From Niallia taxi (lineage in GTDB: Bacteria; Bacillota; Bacilli; Bacillales; Cytobacillaceae), in assembly GCF_004005475.1 (NCBI RefSeq), contig NZ_RZTZ01000005.1, positions 124,001-188,000 on the forward strand: DNA of 64,000 nt. Direction: 5' to 3'. This document shows, one piece after another, positions 9,474-17,910 of the stretch. Under the pieces are notes generated by a model, which was not told the DNA's origin, did not search any database, and was given only the letters and a program-made list of their open reading frames with translations. Position 1 is the first letter of the stretch, and each line of letters begins with the position of its first letter. The position numbers and the translations under genes were made by a program.

Positions 9474-10907
9474 ATGAGCAAGTATACAGAACCAGCAAAA
9501 CAGCTTCTTGAGCATGTTGGTGGAAGCGATAACATTTCTGTTGTTACTCATTGTGCAACAAGAATGAGATTCGTATTGAAAGAGCCATCAAAGGCGGATA
9601 TTAAAAAGGTAGAGGAAATCGGCCTTGTTAAAGGGACATTTACACAAGCTGGTCAGTTTCAGGTTATTATCGGAAATGAAGTATCTTCCTTTTACAATGA
9701 TTTTATTAGCATTGCAGGTGTAAACGATACATCGAAGGATGATGCAAAGCAAGCAGCAAAGCAAAACATGAACTTCCTGCAAAGAATGATTGCTCACTTG
9801 GCAGACATCTTTACACCATTAATTCCAGCTATCGTTGTTGGCGGTCTGATTTTAGGTTTCCGAAACATCATCGGTGAAATCAAAATGGTTGAGGACGGTA
9901 CAAAATCATTGGTGGAAGTTTCCCAATTTTGGGCAGGAACAAACGATTTTCTTTGGTTAATTGGTGAAGCGATATTTCACTTCCTCCCAGTTGGTATAAC
10001 CTGGGCGGTTACTCGGAAAATGGGTGCAACGCAAATATTGGGAATTGTCCTAGGTATTACACTTGTTTCACCACAGCTGCTTAATGCTTACGCTGTGGCG
10101 AGCACACAAGAAATTCCATTTTGGGATTTTGGCTTTGCTCATGTTGACAAGATTGGTTATCAAGCACAAGTGCTTCCGGCAATATTTGCAGGACTGCTGT
10201 TCTCCTTCTTGGAGCTGCGTTTGCGCAAAATCATCCCTAATGCTATCAGCATGATTGTTGTGCCATTCCTAGCATTAGTGCCGACAGTTCTTATTGCCCA
10301 CACTGTGTTGGGTCCTATTGGCTGGCAAATCGGTTCATTTATCTCTGATATTGTATATTCTGGTTTGACTTCTTCACTAGGTTGGCTGTTCGCAGCAGTA
10401 TTTGGCTTTGCTTATGCACCGCTTGTTATTACAGGCTTGCATCATATGACAAATGCAATCGACCTGCAGCTTATGAGCGAATTTAATGGCACAAACCTAT
10501 GGCCAATGATTGCGCTATCTAATATCGCACAAGGTTCTGCTGTATTGGCAATGATCTACATTAATCGCAAGGATGAAAGAGAAAAACAAGTTTCCATTCC
10601 AGCAACAATCTCCTGTTATTTAGGAGTTACAGAACCGGCAATGTTTGGTATAAACCTGAAATATGGCTACCCATTCTTGGCAGCAATGATCGGTTCCATG
10701 GTAGCAGGTGTGATTTCGGTTGGTTCACATGTTATGGCAAACTCAATTGGAGTCGGAGGACTTCCAGGAATTCTGTCTATCCAGCCACAGCATATGGTTG
10801 CCTTTGCAATCGCAATGGTTGTCGCAATCGTTATTCCGTTTGTATTAACTATCATTTTTGCTAAAGCAAACATGGGCAAAATCTCTTTGAAAAAATCAAG
10901 AGCATAA
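9474..10907 (+). CDS. treP: PTS trehalose-family EIIBC component
   Basis: 477 residues. The N-terminal EIIB domain carries the phosphorylated cysteine in THCATRMRF (Cys27). A ten-helix EIIC domain of the glucose/sucrose/trehalose superfamily starts near residue 100, with ITGLHHM and CYLGVTEPAMFG. There is no EIIA domain, so it must borrow EIIA from another system. Trehalose rather than sucrose is inferred mainly from the TreR-like operators in its promoter. Phosphotrehalase (treA) and treR, normally next to it, are absent, so it is a stand-alone gene ending in a strong terminator. Confidence 0.82.
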   Translation: MSKYTEPAKQLLEHVGGSDNISVVTHCATRMRFVLKEPSKADIKKVEEIGLVKGTFTQAGQFQVIIGNEVSSFYNDFISIAGVNDTSKDDAKQAAKQNMNFLQRMIAHLADIFTPLIPAIVVGGLILGFRNIIGEIKMVEDGTKSLVEVSQFWAGTNDFLWLIGEAIFHFLPVGITWAVTRKMGATQILGIVLGITLVSPQLLNAYAVASTQEIPFWDFGFAHVDKIGYQAQVLPAIFAGLLFSFLELRLRKIIPNAISMIVVPFLALVPTVLIAHTVLGPIGWQIGSFISDIVYSGLTSSLGWLFAAVFGFAYAPLVITGLHHMTNAIDLQLMSEFNGTNLWPMIALSNIAQGSAVLAMIYINRKDEREKQVSIPATISCYLGVTEPAMFGINLKYGYPFLAAMIGSMVAGVISVGSHVMANSIGVGGLPGILSIQPQHMVAFAIAMVVAIVIPFVLTIIFAKANMGKISLKKSRA

Positions 10908-10908
10908 A

Positions 10909-10942
10909 GGAAAAGCAGCTGATCTTCAGCTGCTTTTTTCCT
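10909..10942. terminator. Terminator between treP and the oxidoreductase gene
   Basis: AAAAGCAGCTGA / TTCAGCTGCTTTTTT hairpin between convergent genes. A or T runs flank both sides, so it can work in both directions. Confidence 0.9.
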
Positions 10943-10945
10943 GTT

Positions 10946-11890
10946 CTAATTTCTTAAACCTTCGAGTACAACTTGAGCTTGATACCCATCATAAAAATCT
11001 GGTAAATCTGCATCCTTGTTCTGGAGAGCTTTTGCCAATTCATCAATTAATGAAGAAACAGGTGTGTTTTCTTCTAGCTTTTCGAGGTCATTGTCAAGCT
11101 TTCCTCCATAAAGATCAGACCAGTTATGCAGTGCAAGTGTCCCTTCTGTGCCGTAAGCAGTGAATGTTACTTCCTCTTTTCCTGCTATTTGGCTGATTCC
11201 ATCAATAAATAATGGTGTGCCATCCGCTAGCTCTAAAACTGCCAGTATGCCATTTTCAGATAGGCTAGCATCTTCCGGGAAGCTAATATTGCGATGGACT
11301 AATTGTACAGGACCAAATATCTTTTGAATTTGCTGAATCCAGTGCACACCAACCTCCAGTACAAATCCGCCTTGCTCTCTGCGCCCAACCCAATCGTTTT
11401 GCTGCCATGCCCGCGGCCATTGCGGAAAATGCATTTTCAGCTCCAGTCTGCGTAAATTGCCTATATAGCCCTTTTTTATATACGAAGCAAAGGTAGCATT
11501 GCCCACGCTGTAGTTGAGAGGGAAATTCATTGCATGAATGACGCCCTTTTCCTTTGCCTGCTTATAAAGGCTTTCCGCTTCCTCCAATGAATTCGCTAAA
11601 GGTTTTTCACATAAAACATGCTTTTGTTTTGCGATACAATCTGAAACTATCTGAAAGTGGAACTTAGGGGGAACTGCGACATAAACTAAATCTATTTCTG
11701 CTTTTTCAAGCAGCTCTTTATAATCTGCAAAGCCTTGGATACCTCCAAGTGCTTGGACTGTATCGTTAAGCAGTTCCTCTAAAGGATCACAAACAGCTAC
11801 AATCTCCATTTCTGGATGCTCTGTAAAGTTTTTAATAAGCCGCTGACCAATTGCTCCTAACCCGATAATTGCTACTTTTAACATAAACAT
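10946..11890 (-). CDS. Gfo/Idh/MocA-family NAD(P)-dependent oxidoreductase
   Basis: 314 residues. The N-terminal Rossmann domain has IGLGAIGQRL. The family-typical EKPLANS motif (about residue 96) holds the conserved lysine, and VLEVGVHWIQQI in the C-terminal domain holds a catalytic-type histidine. Such enzymes oxidise or reduce sugars, inositols or sugar acids, and the substrate cannot be read from sequence. A start at Met3 is equally possible. A perfect 20-base palindrome sits just upstream of its ribosome site. Confidence 0.85.
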   Translation of the reverse strand: MFMLKVAIIGLGAIGQRLIKNFTEHPEMEIVAVCDPLEELLNDTVQALGGIQGFADYKELLEKAEIDLVYVAVPPKFHFQIVSDCIAKQKHVLCEKPLANSLEEAESLYKQAKEKGVIHAMNFPLNYSVGNATFASYIKKGYIGNLRRLELKMHFPQWPRAWQQNDWVGRREQGGFVLEVGVHWIQQIQKIFGPVQLVHRNISFPEDASLSENGILAVLELADGTPLFIDGISQIAGKEEVTFTAYGTEGTLALHNWSDLYGGKLDNDLEKLEENTPVSSLIDELAKALQNKDADLPDFYDGYQAQVVLEGLRN

Positions 11891-11901
11891 CTCTCCTATA
11901 T

Positions 11902-11921
11902 GTAAACTATCAATAGTTTAC
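11902..11921. promoter_or_regulatory. Perfect palindrome, candidate operator
   Basis: GTAAACTAT-CA-ATAGTTTAC has 9-base arms with no mismatch. It lies 12 bases upstream of the Gfo/Idh start, a plausible place for a repressor. The regulator is unknown. Confidence 0.55.
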
Positions 11922-12022
11922 CAGTTTTTAGACTATTCTGTCTTGGTTGTGAAAAATATTTCGATAGAAAAAAATGAGAGTGCTATAATTATTGGAAAAA
12001 CAGGATGGAAAGGAGTAGTGGG

Positions 12023-13354
12023 GTGACACATCGTTATTTTTTATCATTGGCATTGCCGTTAATTTTTGCAACGATTACTGTCCCGCTGCTTGGTGCTGTT
12101 GATACAGCAGTTGTTGGTCAGCTGCCAGACCCGGCCTATATTGGCGGAGTTGCTGTTGGAACAGTCATTTTTAACAGTATTTATTGGCTGTTCGGTTTCT
12201 TGAGGGTTAGCACATCAGGGTTTGCCTCCCAAGCATTGGGAGCAGACGATGAGATGCAAGGCTCGATGGCCTTTTTGCGTCCTGTCTGTATTGGTCTTAT
12301 TATCGGACTTGTAATTTTACTTTTTCAAGAGGTGATTTTTAATCTGTCCATTTCATTTTTAGGTGTGCAGGGAAATGTGAAAGAGGTTAGCTCCGTATAC
12401 TTTCATATTCGGATATGGGCAGCGCCCTTTGCATTGATGAATTATGCTGTTTTAGGCTGGCTGTTAGGAATGGAACAAATCAAGGCTACGGTGCTGATCC
12501 AAGTACTGATGAATATTCTTAATATTGTGCTGGCAGTTGTGCTCGTCCTTGTATTTCACTTAGGAGTAGCAGGTGTTGCGATTGCTGTGTTATGTGCAGA
12601 GATTTTTGCGTTTGTGTTTGGAATTATCCTGCTTGTGCGAAGCGGTAAGCTGAAGGTAAGCATGAGCACAAAGGAACTGTTCAGAAATCTATATGATAAG
12701 GAACCTTTAAAAAGGATGATGATAGTGAACAGGGATTTGTTTATCCGTACCATTTGTCTGTTGGCTGTATTCAATACCTTTACAGCAAAAGGAGCGGTAT
12801 ATGGGGAAGAGGTTCTGGCAGCAAATGCCATACTCATTCAAATACATTACATCATGGCATATTTTTATGATGGGCTTGCAAATGCAGCAAGTATTTTGAC
12901 AGGAAAAGCAGTTGGGCAAAGGAATGGTCAGCTTTATGAAGCAACTGTTAAGAAATCATATTTTTGGTCCTTTACCTTTTCTGCTGCAATCAGTCTTGCG
13001 TTTTTCCTTTGCAAGGATGCAGTGATTCCATTGTTCACAGTCGTAGAGGAGGTAGTTCTCATCACGAAGCAGTATGAAGGCTGGCTTATATTGTTTCCAC
13101 TTGCTTCAAGCATAGGGTTAGTGTTTTATGGGATTTTTGCAGGTGCCGCGGAGGCAGGGCTTGTGAGGAACAGCATGCTAGTGTCTGTTGCGGTTTTCTT
13201 AGCAATCCTTTTTCCCGCAACCCACTATTGGGGCAACCATGGATTATGGCTTTCCTTCATTGTTTTCAGCCTGTTTCGCTCCATCCTGCTAGTGCGCTAT
13301 ATGCCAGCATTGGAGAAAAGGCTGCCATTCATGAACAAACATACTTCAGCATAA
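12023..13354 (+). CDS. MATE-family efflux transporter (DinF-type)
   Basis: 443 residues with twelve predicted membrane segments and the MATE opening pattern ALPLIFATITVPLLGAVDTAVVG, found in the DinF branch of the multidrug and toxic compound extrusion family. It is expected to export organic cations or toxins in exchange for Na+ or H+. The start chosen is the GTG 7 bases after AGGAG (12011-12015). An in-frame ATG 18 bases earlier has no ribosome site. It converges with a second MATE gene and they share one terminator. Confidence 0.88.
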   Translation: MTHRYFLSLALPLIFATITVPLLGAVDTAVVGQLPDPAYIGGVAVGTVIFNSIYWLFGFLRVSTSGFASQALGADDEMQGSMAFLRPVCIGLIIGLVILLFQEVIFNLSISFLGVQGNVKEVSSVYFHIRIWAAPFALMNYAVLGWLLGMEQIKATVLIQVLMNILNIVLAVVLVLVFHLGVAGVAIAVLCAEIFAFVFGIILLVRSGKLKVSMSTKELFRNLYDKEPLKRMMIVNRDLFIRTICLLAVFNTFTAKGAVYGEEVLAANAILIQIHYIMAYFYDGLANAASILTGKAVGQRNGQLYEATVKKSYFWSFTFSAAISLAFFLCKDAVIPLFTVVEEVVLITKQYEGWLILFPLASSIGLVFYGIFAGAAEAGLVRNSMLVSVAVFLAILFPATHYWGNHGLWLSFIVFSLFRSILLVRYMPALEKRLPFMNKHTSA

Positions 13355-13357
13355 AGA

Positions 13358-13392
13358 GACCACCGCATAATAGATGCGGTGGTCCTTTTTTT
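13358..13392. terminator. Shared terminator of the two convergent MATE genes
   Basis: Perfect 11-base stem GACCACCGCAT / ATGCGGTGGTC with a 5-base loop, then eight T on the plus strand. Confidence 0.92.
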
Positions 13393-14755
13393 AAATATGA
13401 CTTTTGGCTGTGTTTTTTACACGTACCCGCTCCCACGGCTTTGACAGCCAGCGCTTGCAGGCGAAAATACCTCTGAACCATTCGTCAATACCTTGGGCCA
13501 GCCAAACACCAAGCAAGCCTAAGCCGAATGTTATACCGAGAGTGTAGCTTAGTGTAACGGCAATGCCCCACATGGAGATGATTCCAATAATAACTGGGAA
13601 GCGCACATCTCCAGCAGATTTTAAAGAACTCATCAAAACAATGTTCATTGCTCTTCCAGGCTCTGTAAATACAACCGCCCACAGAATTGGCACACCGACT
13701 GCAAGGATTTGGTAGTTATCTGTAAACAGCTCTAGTATTGGTGAGCCAATAAGTGCCATTACGACAGCAGCTGTTAAAGATGCAACCATGGCAATTCGTA
13801 ATGTTTTTATGCCGCGCTTGAGTGCACGGTCGTACTGCTTTCCGCCGATATATCTTGCAACAAGGAGCTGTGTCCCTTCTGCAATAGCAACAGTGAATAA
13901 ATAACAAATCATGGAGATATTAGAAATATATACTCTCGCTGCTAAGGAAGCATCTCCTAATGACGCAACAATTGCAGTGATGATTAATTGGGAAAATTGG
14001 TAGGAAAGATTTTCTCCAGCTGATGGAATCCCAATATAGAGCATATCCCTAATATCCTGCTTGTTGATTTTAATGATGTCCTGAACTTTAAATGTCAGCG
14101 CAATTCTTTTGTAAACTAAGTAAAGCAAAACAAAAACGGCAAATGCCCGCGCAATTACAATTGTCCAAGAAACCCCAATTACTCCTGTAATCGGCATACC
14201 GAATAACCCAAAAATGCTTAAAGCATAACCAATGACACTGATAATATTCATCATAATACTGACAATCATTGATTCTTTCGTAAAACCGTGGCTGCGTAAG
14301 ATAGCGCTAAGTGCAAGTGAAAGAGATTCTAAGAAGAGGGAAGCACCACATATGCGGATAAATATAAGCCCGTAATTTAAAACTTCTCCTTGTATATCAA
14401 ATAATCGTAACAAAGGCTCACCGAAGACTAAAACGAGGATGGCAACAATCACTCCGAACCAGACATTAAGGCCGACAGCAGATCTTGCAAATTGTCTTGC
14501 CTGGCTAAGCTCATTAGCTCCTAGTCTTTGCCCGATTAATATCATGGCTGCAATGGAAGTGACGTTGAAAACGAGAATAAATATCCCTAGCAGCTGGTTA
14601 GCCACACCGACTCCGGATGCCGCATTATCTGAATAATGGCTAAGCATAAGTGTGGCAATAACACCCATACCCATATGCAATGCAAGTTCTATAAACAGAG
14701 GCCAAGAAATGTTAAAAAGAGTCTGTTCATGCATTTTTTTTGCTGTAACGTTCAA
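13391..14755 (-). CDS. MATE-family efflux transporter (NorM-type)
   Basis: 454 residues and about twelve membrane segments in two repeats. The first repeat contains ANQLLGIFILVFNV and IGQRLGA, and the second contains AEGTQLLVARYIGG, as in NorM-like MATE pumps. It resembles the neighbouring MATE protein only at family level and belongs to a different branch, so this is not a recent tandem duplication. No regulator lies next to it. Confidence 0.88.
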   Translation of the reverse strand: MNVTAKKMHEQTLFNISWPLFIELALHMGMGVIATLMLSHYSDNAASGVGVANQLLGIFILVFNVTSIAAMILIGQRLGANELSQARQFARSAVGLNVWFGVIVAILVLVFGEPLLRLFDIQGEVLNYGLIFIRICGASLFLESLSLALSAILRSHGFTKESMIVSIMMNIISVIGYALSIFGLFGMPITGVIGVSWTIVIARAFAVFVLLYLVYKRIALTFKVQDIIKINKQDIRDMLYIGIPSAGENLSYQFSQLIITAIVASLGDASLAARVYISNISMICYLFTVAIAEGTQLLVARYIGGKQYDRALKRGIKTLRIAMVASLTAAVVMALIGSPILELFTDNYQILAVGVPILWAVVFTEPGRAMNIVLMSSLKSAGDVRFPVIIGIISMWGIAVTLSYTLGITFGLGLLGVWLAQGIDEWFRGIFACKRWLSKPWERVRVKNTAKSHI

Positions 14756-15087
14756 ACTTTATATCCCCTTTACTTTTAAAGATTATTGGCAAATATAAGA
14801 ACCATTTTATGCTTATTTATAAGAAAGTAAAGAGGAAAACATCATTTTTTTTTGGAAAATTTTACACTGTTTTGCATAGAGTAATAGGTTTGTTCTTATT
14901 GAAGAAATAGAGCGTTTTCATTCGAGTTTTCAGGTCTTTTAAGGAAATATTCTGATAAATGATAAAGAAAAATTACGCACTTTGTAAAAATGTAATGATT
15001 ACTGTCATGACACATGTTAATATAGTAGAGTGTTATCATAAATTACTTTTAGACGGAGAAACTATAGAAAAGAACTAGGAGGCTAGT
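14756..15087. other. Intergenic region between MATE gene and niaP
   Basis: No coding sequence seen. It holds a weak cre-like stretch (14907-14920, 12 of 14 in reverse) and the TGTCATGACA palindrome near the likely niaP promoter. Confidence 0.6.
15003..15020. promoter_or_regulatory. Candidate NiaR-type operator
   Basis: TGTCATGACACATGTTAA contains the perfect palindrome TGTCATGACA and an overlapping TGACACATGTTA near-palindrome, next to TATAGT (15021-15026). NiaR operators in Firmicutes contain TGACA-type half-sites as I recall. The match is only suggestive. Confidence 0.4.
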
Positions 15088-16293
15088 ATGAAAAAAGAAG
15101 TATCAAATAAAAAGCTGCTTGGAATAGCAGGACTAGGCTGGCTGTTTGACGCAATGGATGTCGGAATGCTTTCCTTTATCATTGCTGCACTCCAAGCAGA
15201 TTGGGGCTTATCAGTAAAAGAGATGGGCTGGATTGGCAGTATAAACTCTATTGGGATGGCTGTTGGTGCGTTCTTGTTTGGCATCATGGCAGACAGAGTA
15301 GGAAGAAAAAATGTTTTTATTATTACATTATTACTATTCTCAATCGGCAGTGGATTATCTGCATTCACAACATCTCTCTGGCTTTTCCTTGTCCTGCGCT
15401 TTTTGATTGGCATGGGGTTGGGAGGAGAGCTCCCAGTGGCATCAACACTTGTCTCTGAAAGTGTGCCTAACGAGAAGCGGGGAAGAGTAGTTGTTTTACT
15501 GGAAAGCTTCTGGGCATTTGGCTGGCTTCTTGCAGCAGTTATTTCCTATTTCATCATACCGAACTTTGATAATGGCTGGAGAATTGCTTTGTTAATCAGC
15601 GTCCTTCCAGCAATCTATGCCTTATATTTAAGATGGAATCTTCCAGACTCACCAAAGTACTTAGAGGTAGAGAAAAAGAAAAGACTGACAGCTTGGGAAA
15701 GCATTAAAACTGTCTGGTCAAAGGATAATGCGAAAAACACTGCAATGCTTTGGGTGCTGTGGTTTTGTGTCGTATTCTCCTATTATGGTATGTTCTTATG
15801 GCTGCCAAGTGTGATGGTTATAAAAGGCTTCAGCTTAATAAAGAGCTTTGAATATGTGTTGATCATGACATTGGCACAGCTACCTGGTTATGCACTAGCA
15901 GCATACTTAATTGAAAAGGCTGGTCGTAAATTTGTACTTGTTGTGTTTTTGATTGGCACAGCAATAAGTGCCTATATGTTTGGCACAGCAGAAAGCACAG
16001 CGTTGCTTATGACCTCAGGAATATTGTTATCCTTCTTTAATTTAGGTGCTTGGGGAGCGTTATATGCATATACTCCTGAGCAGTATAAAACAAATGTCCG
16101 AGGTACAGGAGCAGGCATGGCAGCATCCTTTGGGAGAATTGGAGGAGTGCTTGGTCCATTGCTTGTCCCATATCTAGTAGCCCAGAATATAGCAATTTCA
16201 GGCATATTCACTATTTTTTGTATCGCGGTTCTTATAGGAGCAGCAACAGTTTTCTTCTTCGGAAGAGAAACAAAAAATACGGACATCGCATAA
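15088..16293 (+). CDS. niaP: MFS transporter, probable niacin transporter NiaP
   Basis: 401 residues with twelve membrane segments, very close along its length to B. subtilis YceI/NiaP as I recall that sequence: GWLFDAMDVGMLSFIIAAL near the start and FNLGAWGALYAYTPEQY late. The MFS signature GIMADRVGRKNVF follows helix 2. NiaP takes up nicotinate/nicotinamide for NAD synthesis. AGGAGG stands 6 bases upstream of the ATG. It is monocistronic with its own terminator. Confidence 0.85.
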   Translation: MKKEVSNKKLLGIAGLGWLFDAMDVGMLSFIIAALQADWGLSVKEMGWIGSINSIGMAVGAFLFGIMADRVGRKNVFIITLLLFSIGSGLSAFTTSLWLFLVLRFLIGMGLGGELPVASTLVSESVPNEKRGRVVVLLESFWAFGWLLAAVISYFIIPNFDNGWRIALLISVLPAIYALYLRWNLPDSPKYLEVEKKKRLTAWESIKTVWSKDNAKNTAMLWVLWFCVVFSYYGMFLWLPSVMVIKGFSLIKSFEYVLIMTLAQLPGYALAAYLIEKAGRKFVLVVFLIGTAISAYMFGTAESTALLMTSGILLSFFNLGAWGALYAYTPEQYKTNVRGTGAGMAASFGRIGGVLGPLLVPYLVAQNIAISGIFTIFCIAVLIGAATVFFFGRETKNTDIA

Positions 16294-16296
16294 TCG

Positions 16297-16325
16297 GAAT
16301 AGGGTTTTTTCCCTATTCTTTTTTT
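16297..16325 (+). terminator. Terminator of niaP
   Basis: GAATAGGG / CCCTATTC stem with a T6 loop and a seven-T tail. Confidence 0.88.
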
Positions 16326-16449
16326 AATTTCTAAAAAACTGCAAATGTGAAAAAAATAACTATATATTCCTGCGTAAAGCTAAAAAAATACCAGTAAAAA
16401 TGACAATATAGCAAAAAATGAGGAGAAATTCTTCCGAATTGGTTAAAAA

Positions 16450-16463
16450 TGAGAACGCTTTAC
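16450..16463. promoter_or_regulatory. cre-like site
   Basis: TGAGAACGCTTTAC matches the cre consensus in the core but differs at three outer positions. It lies about 24 bases upstream of the -35 box at 16487. Confidence 0.4.
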
Positions 16464-16486
16464 TATATTCAGAAATAAAAAAATTA

Positions 16487-16516
16487 TTTACATTTTCAGA
16501 ATATTGGTGATATTAT
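16487..16516 (+). promoter_or_regulatory. Promoter of the leader peptide and EIIC-like gene
   Basis: TTTACA (16487-16492), 18-base spacer, TATTAT (16511-16516). Transcription would begin near 16523, giving a leader of about 250 bases before the EIIC-like start. Confidence 0.6.
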
Positions 16517-16551
16517 TGCTTCACAATAACTTGTTTTAGGAGGAGAATATC

Positions 16552-16617
16552 ATGAAAGCAAAAGCAAATACAATTTTCACTACATCACTCATTATTATTC
16601 TCATACTCAGCACGTAG
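16552..16617 (+). CDS. Putative 21-residue leader peptide
   Basis: ATG 7 bases after a strong AGGAGG (16539-16544) opens a 21-codon frame ending in TAG. The peptide has a basic start and a hydrophobic end, SLIIILILST, with consecutive ATT ATT ATT CTC ATA CTC codons. ATA and CTC are rare in such low-GC genomes. Position in a long leader, upstream of alternative stems and a terminator, fits a translation-dependent attenuator responding to isoleucine/leucine supply. A short membrane peptide is the alternative. No homologue is known to me. Confidence 0.5.
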   Translation: MKAKANTIFTTSLIIILILST

Positions 16618-16649
16618 GATTAAATGAACCCCCCATTACAATAATAGGG

Positions 16650-16741
16650 AATCGTTTAGTCCAGTTTTTGTTGTTTCAAACAACGGCGCTAAACGTGATG
16701 TGTACGATTGGTGCCTTTCCGAATAGCGGACAGGCTTTTTT
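16650..16741 (+). promoter_or_regulatory. Structured leader with attenuator-like terminator
   Basis: AATCGTTTAG (16650-16659) can pair with CTAAACG (16689-16695), or its first bases can pair with CGATT (16705-16709). A GTTGT / ACAAC hairpin lies inside. It ends with GCCTTTCCG / CGGACAGGC and six T (16713-16741), a terminator 35 bases before the EIIC-like start. No T-box or known riboswitch motif was recognised. Confidence 0.6.
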
Positions 16742-16775
16742 ATTGGAGATAAATAAGACAAGGGAGAAGAGAGAA

Positions 16776-17792
16776 ATGAATAAAAAAACTTTTATGGATG
16801 GTTTATATAAAGCATCAGCAGGAATGTCGAACGCAGTATTGGTTACGTTAGGGTTAGGCTTGCTGCTAGAATCAATCGGAAAAGCGTTAGGGTGGGACAC
16901 TCTTACCCACATTGGCTCTGTAGCAAAAGTCCTGTTGGCACCTGCTTTCGGTGCTGGAATTGCTTATCAGCTTGGTGGTAATACATTAGTGATTTTCAGT
17001 GCAATGGTTTGTAGTACAATTGGTGGAAATGCCATGCATTTAACAGAATCAGGCATGGTTCTTGTTACGGGACAACCGATAAGTGCTGTACTAGCTGCTG
17101 TAATTGCAACAATCGTTGGTAAAAAGATTGTCGGCAAAACAATATTGGATATGATTGCTATTCCGGCAGGGGCAATTCTAGTCGGCGGATTTGCAGGTGT
17201 AGGTTTGGCTTATGTTACAACACCGTTATTAGAATGGATCAGCGCTGAAATTACTTCTTCTGTTCAAGGTTCACCGTTAGTAGCATCAATGGTAATTTCA
17301 TTGGTTTGGAGCATTTTGTTAATGACACCTGCCTCCTCTGCAGCATTAGCAATTGCCTTGCAGATGGATCCTGTTTCAAGTGCAGCAGCATTAATTGGCT
17401 GTACAGTGCAGTTTGTTGGTTTTACAGCAATGTCACTTCGTCAGAACGACATGGGCGGCTTCTTGGCGCAATCCATCATCACGCCAAAGGTACAGTTCCC
17501 AAACCTGGTGAAAAACCCATTGTTAATCATCCCTCCATTTGTTGCAGCAGTCATTTGTGCACCAATTGCAACATTAGGCTTTGGCTTCACAGCAACATAT
17601 GAATTAGCTGGTCTTGGATTAAACTCCTTGATTGCTCCAATCAGCATTTTGGCAACACAAGGAGCAACTGGTTTCTTAACATATATGGCATTAGGTGTAG
17701 TCCTTCCAATCGCCATCACATTGCCTTTATACTATGTCATTCTAAGAGTCGGCTGGGCAAAAACAGGAGACCTAGCAATGAAAGTTCAATAA
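16776..17792 (+). CDS. Stand-alone PTS EIIC-like membrane protein (PTS_EIIC_2 family)
   Basis: 338 residues from the ATG at 16776, which follows GGGAG by 9 bases. Upstream in-frame starts fall inside the leader terminator. The protein has about eight to ten membrane segments rich in Gly/Ala and looks like the PTS_EIIC_2 domain. It has no EIIA or EIIB part and no PTS partner nearby, so it may not be a phosphotransferase system at all. The solute is unknown. The leader-peptide region upstream would suggest an amino-acid link if attenuation is real. Confidence 0.7.
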   Translation: MNKKTFMDGLYKASAGMSNAVLVTLGLGLLLESIGKALGWDTLTHIGSVAKVLLAPAFGAGIAYQLGGNTLVIFSAMVCSTIGGNAMHLTESGMVLVTGQPISAVLAAVIATIVGKKIVGKTILDMIAIPAGAILVGGFAGVGLAYVTTPLLEWISAEITSSVQGSPLVASMVISLVWSILLMTPASSAALAIALQMDPVSSAAALIGCTVQFVGFTAMSLRQNDMGGFLAQSIITPKVQFPNLVKNPLLIIPPFVAAVICAPIATLGFGFTATYELAGLGLNSLIAPISILATQGATGFLTYMALGVVLPIAITLPLYYVILRVGWAKTGDLAMKVQ

Positions 17793-17805
17793 TATATAGA
17801 AGAAA

Positions 17806-17835
17806 AGAGCCTTCGACTTAACGAAGGCTCTTTTT
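17806..17835 (+). terminator. Terminator of the EIIC-like gene
   Basis: AAGAGCCTTCG / CGAAGGCTCTT stem with a six-base loop and a T-rich tail. Confidence 0.92.
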
Positions 17836-17910
17836 CTTTCGCAAAAAAGTCTAAAAAAATAAGATGGATGAAAGTATTTAATAAGGAAAAGATAAACCTG
17901 TAAAAAAAAC

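Noticed and set aside
12005-12022. Upstream ATG of the DinF-type MATE gene
   Set aside because: No ribosome site precedes it, whereas the GTG at 12023 has AGGAG at 7 bases.
12023-14755. Tandem duplication of MATE genes
   Set aside because: The two proteins belong to different MATE branches and lie on opposite strands.
16620-16741. T-box or known riboswitch in the EIIC-like leader
   Set aside because: No T-box AGGGTGG-type sequence and no core of TPP, SAM, purine, THF, fluoride or ZTP classes could be recognised.
16668-16775. N-terminal extension of the EIIC-like gene
   Set aside because: It would be coded inside the leader stems and terminator; the ATG at 16776 has a GGGAG site.
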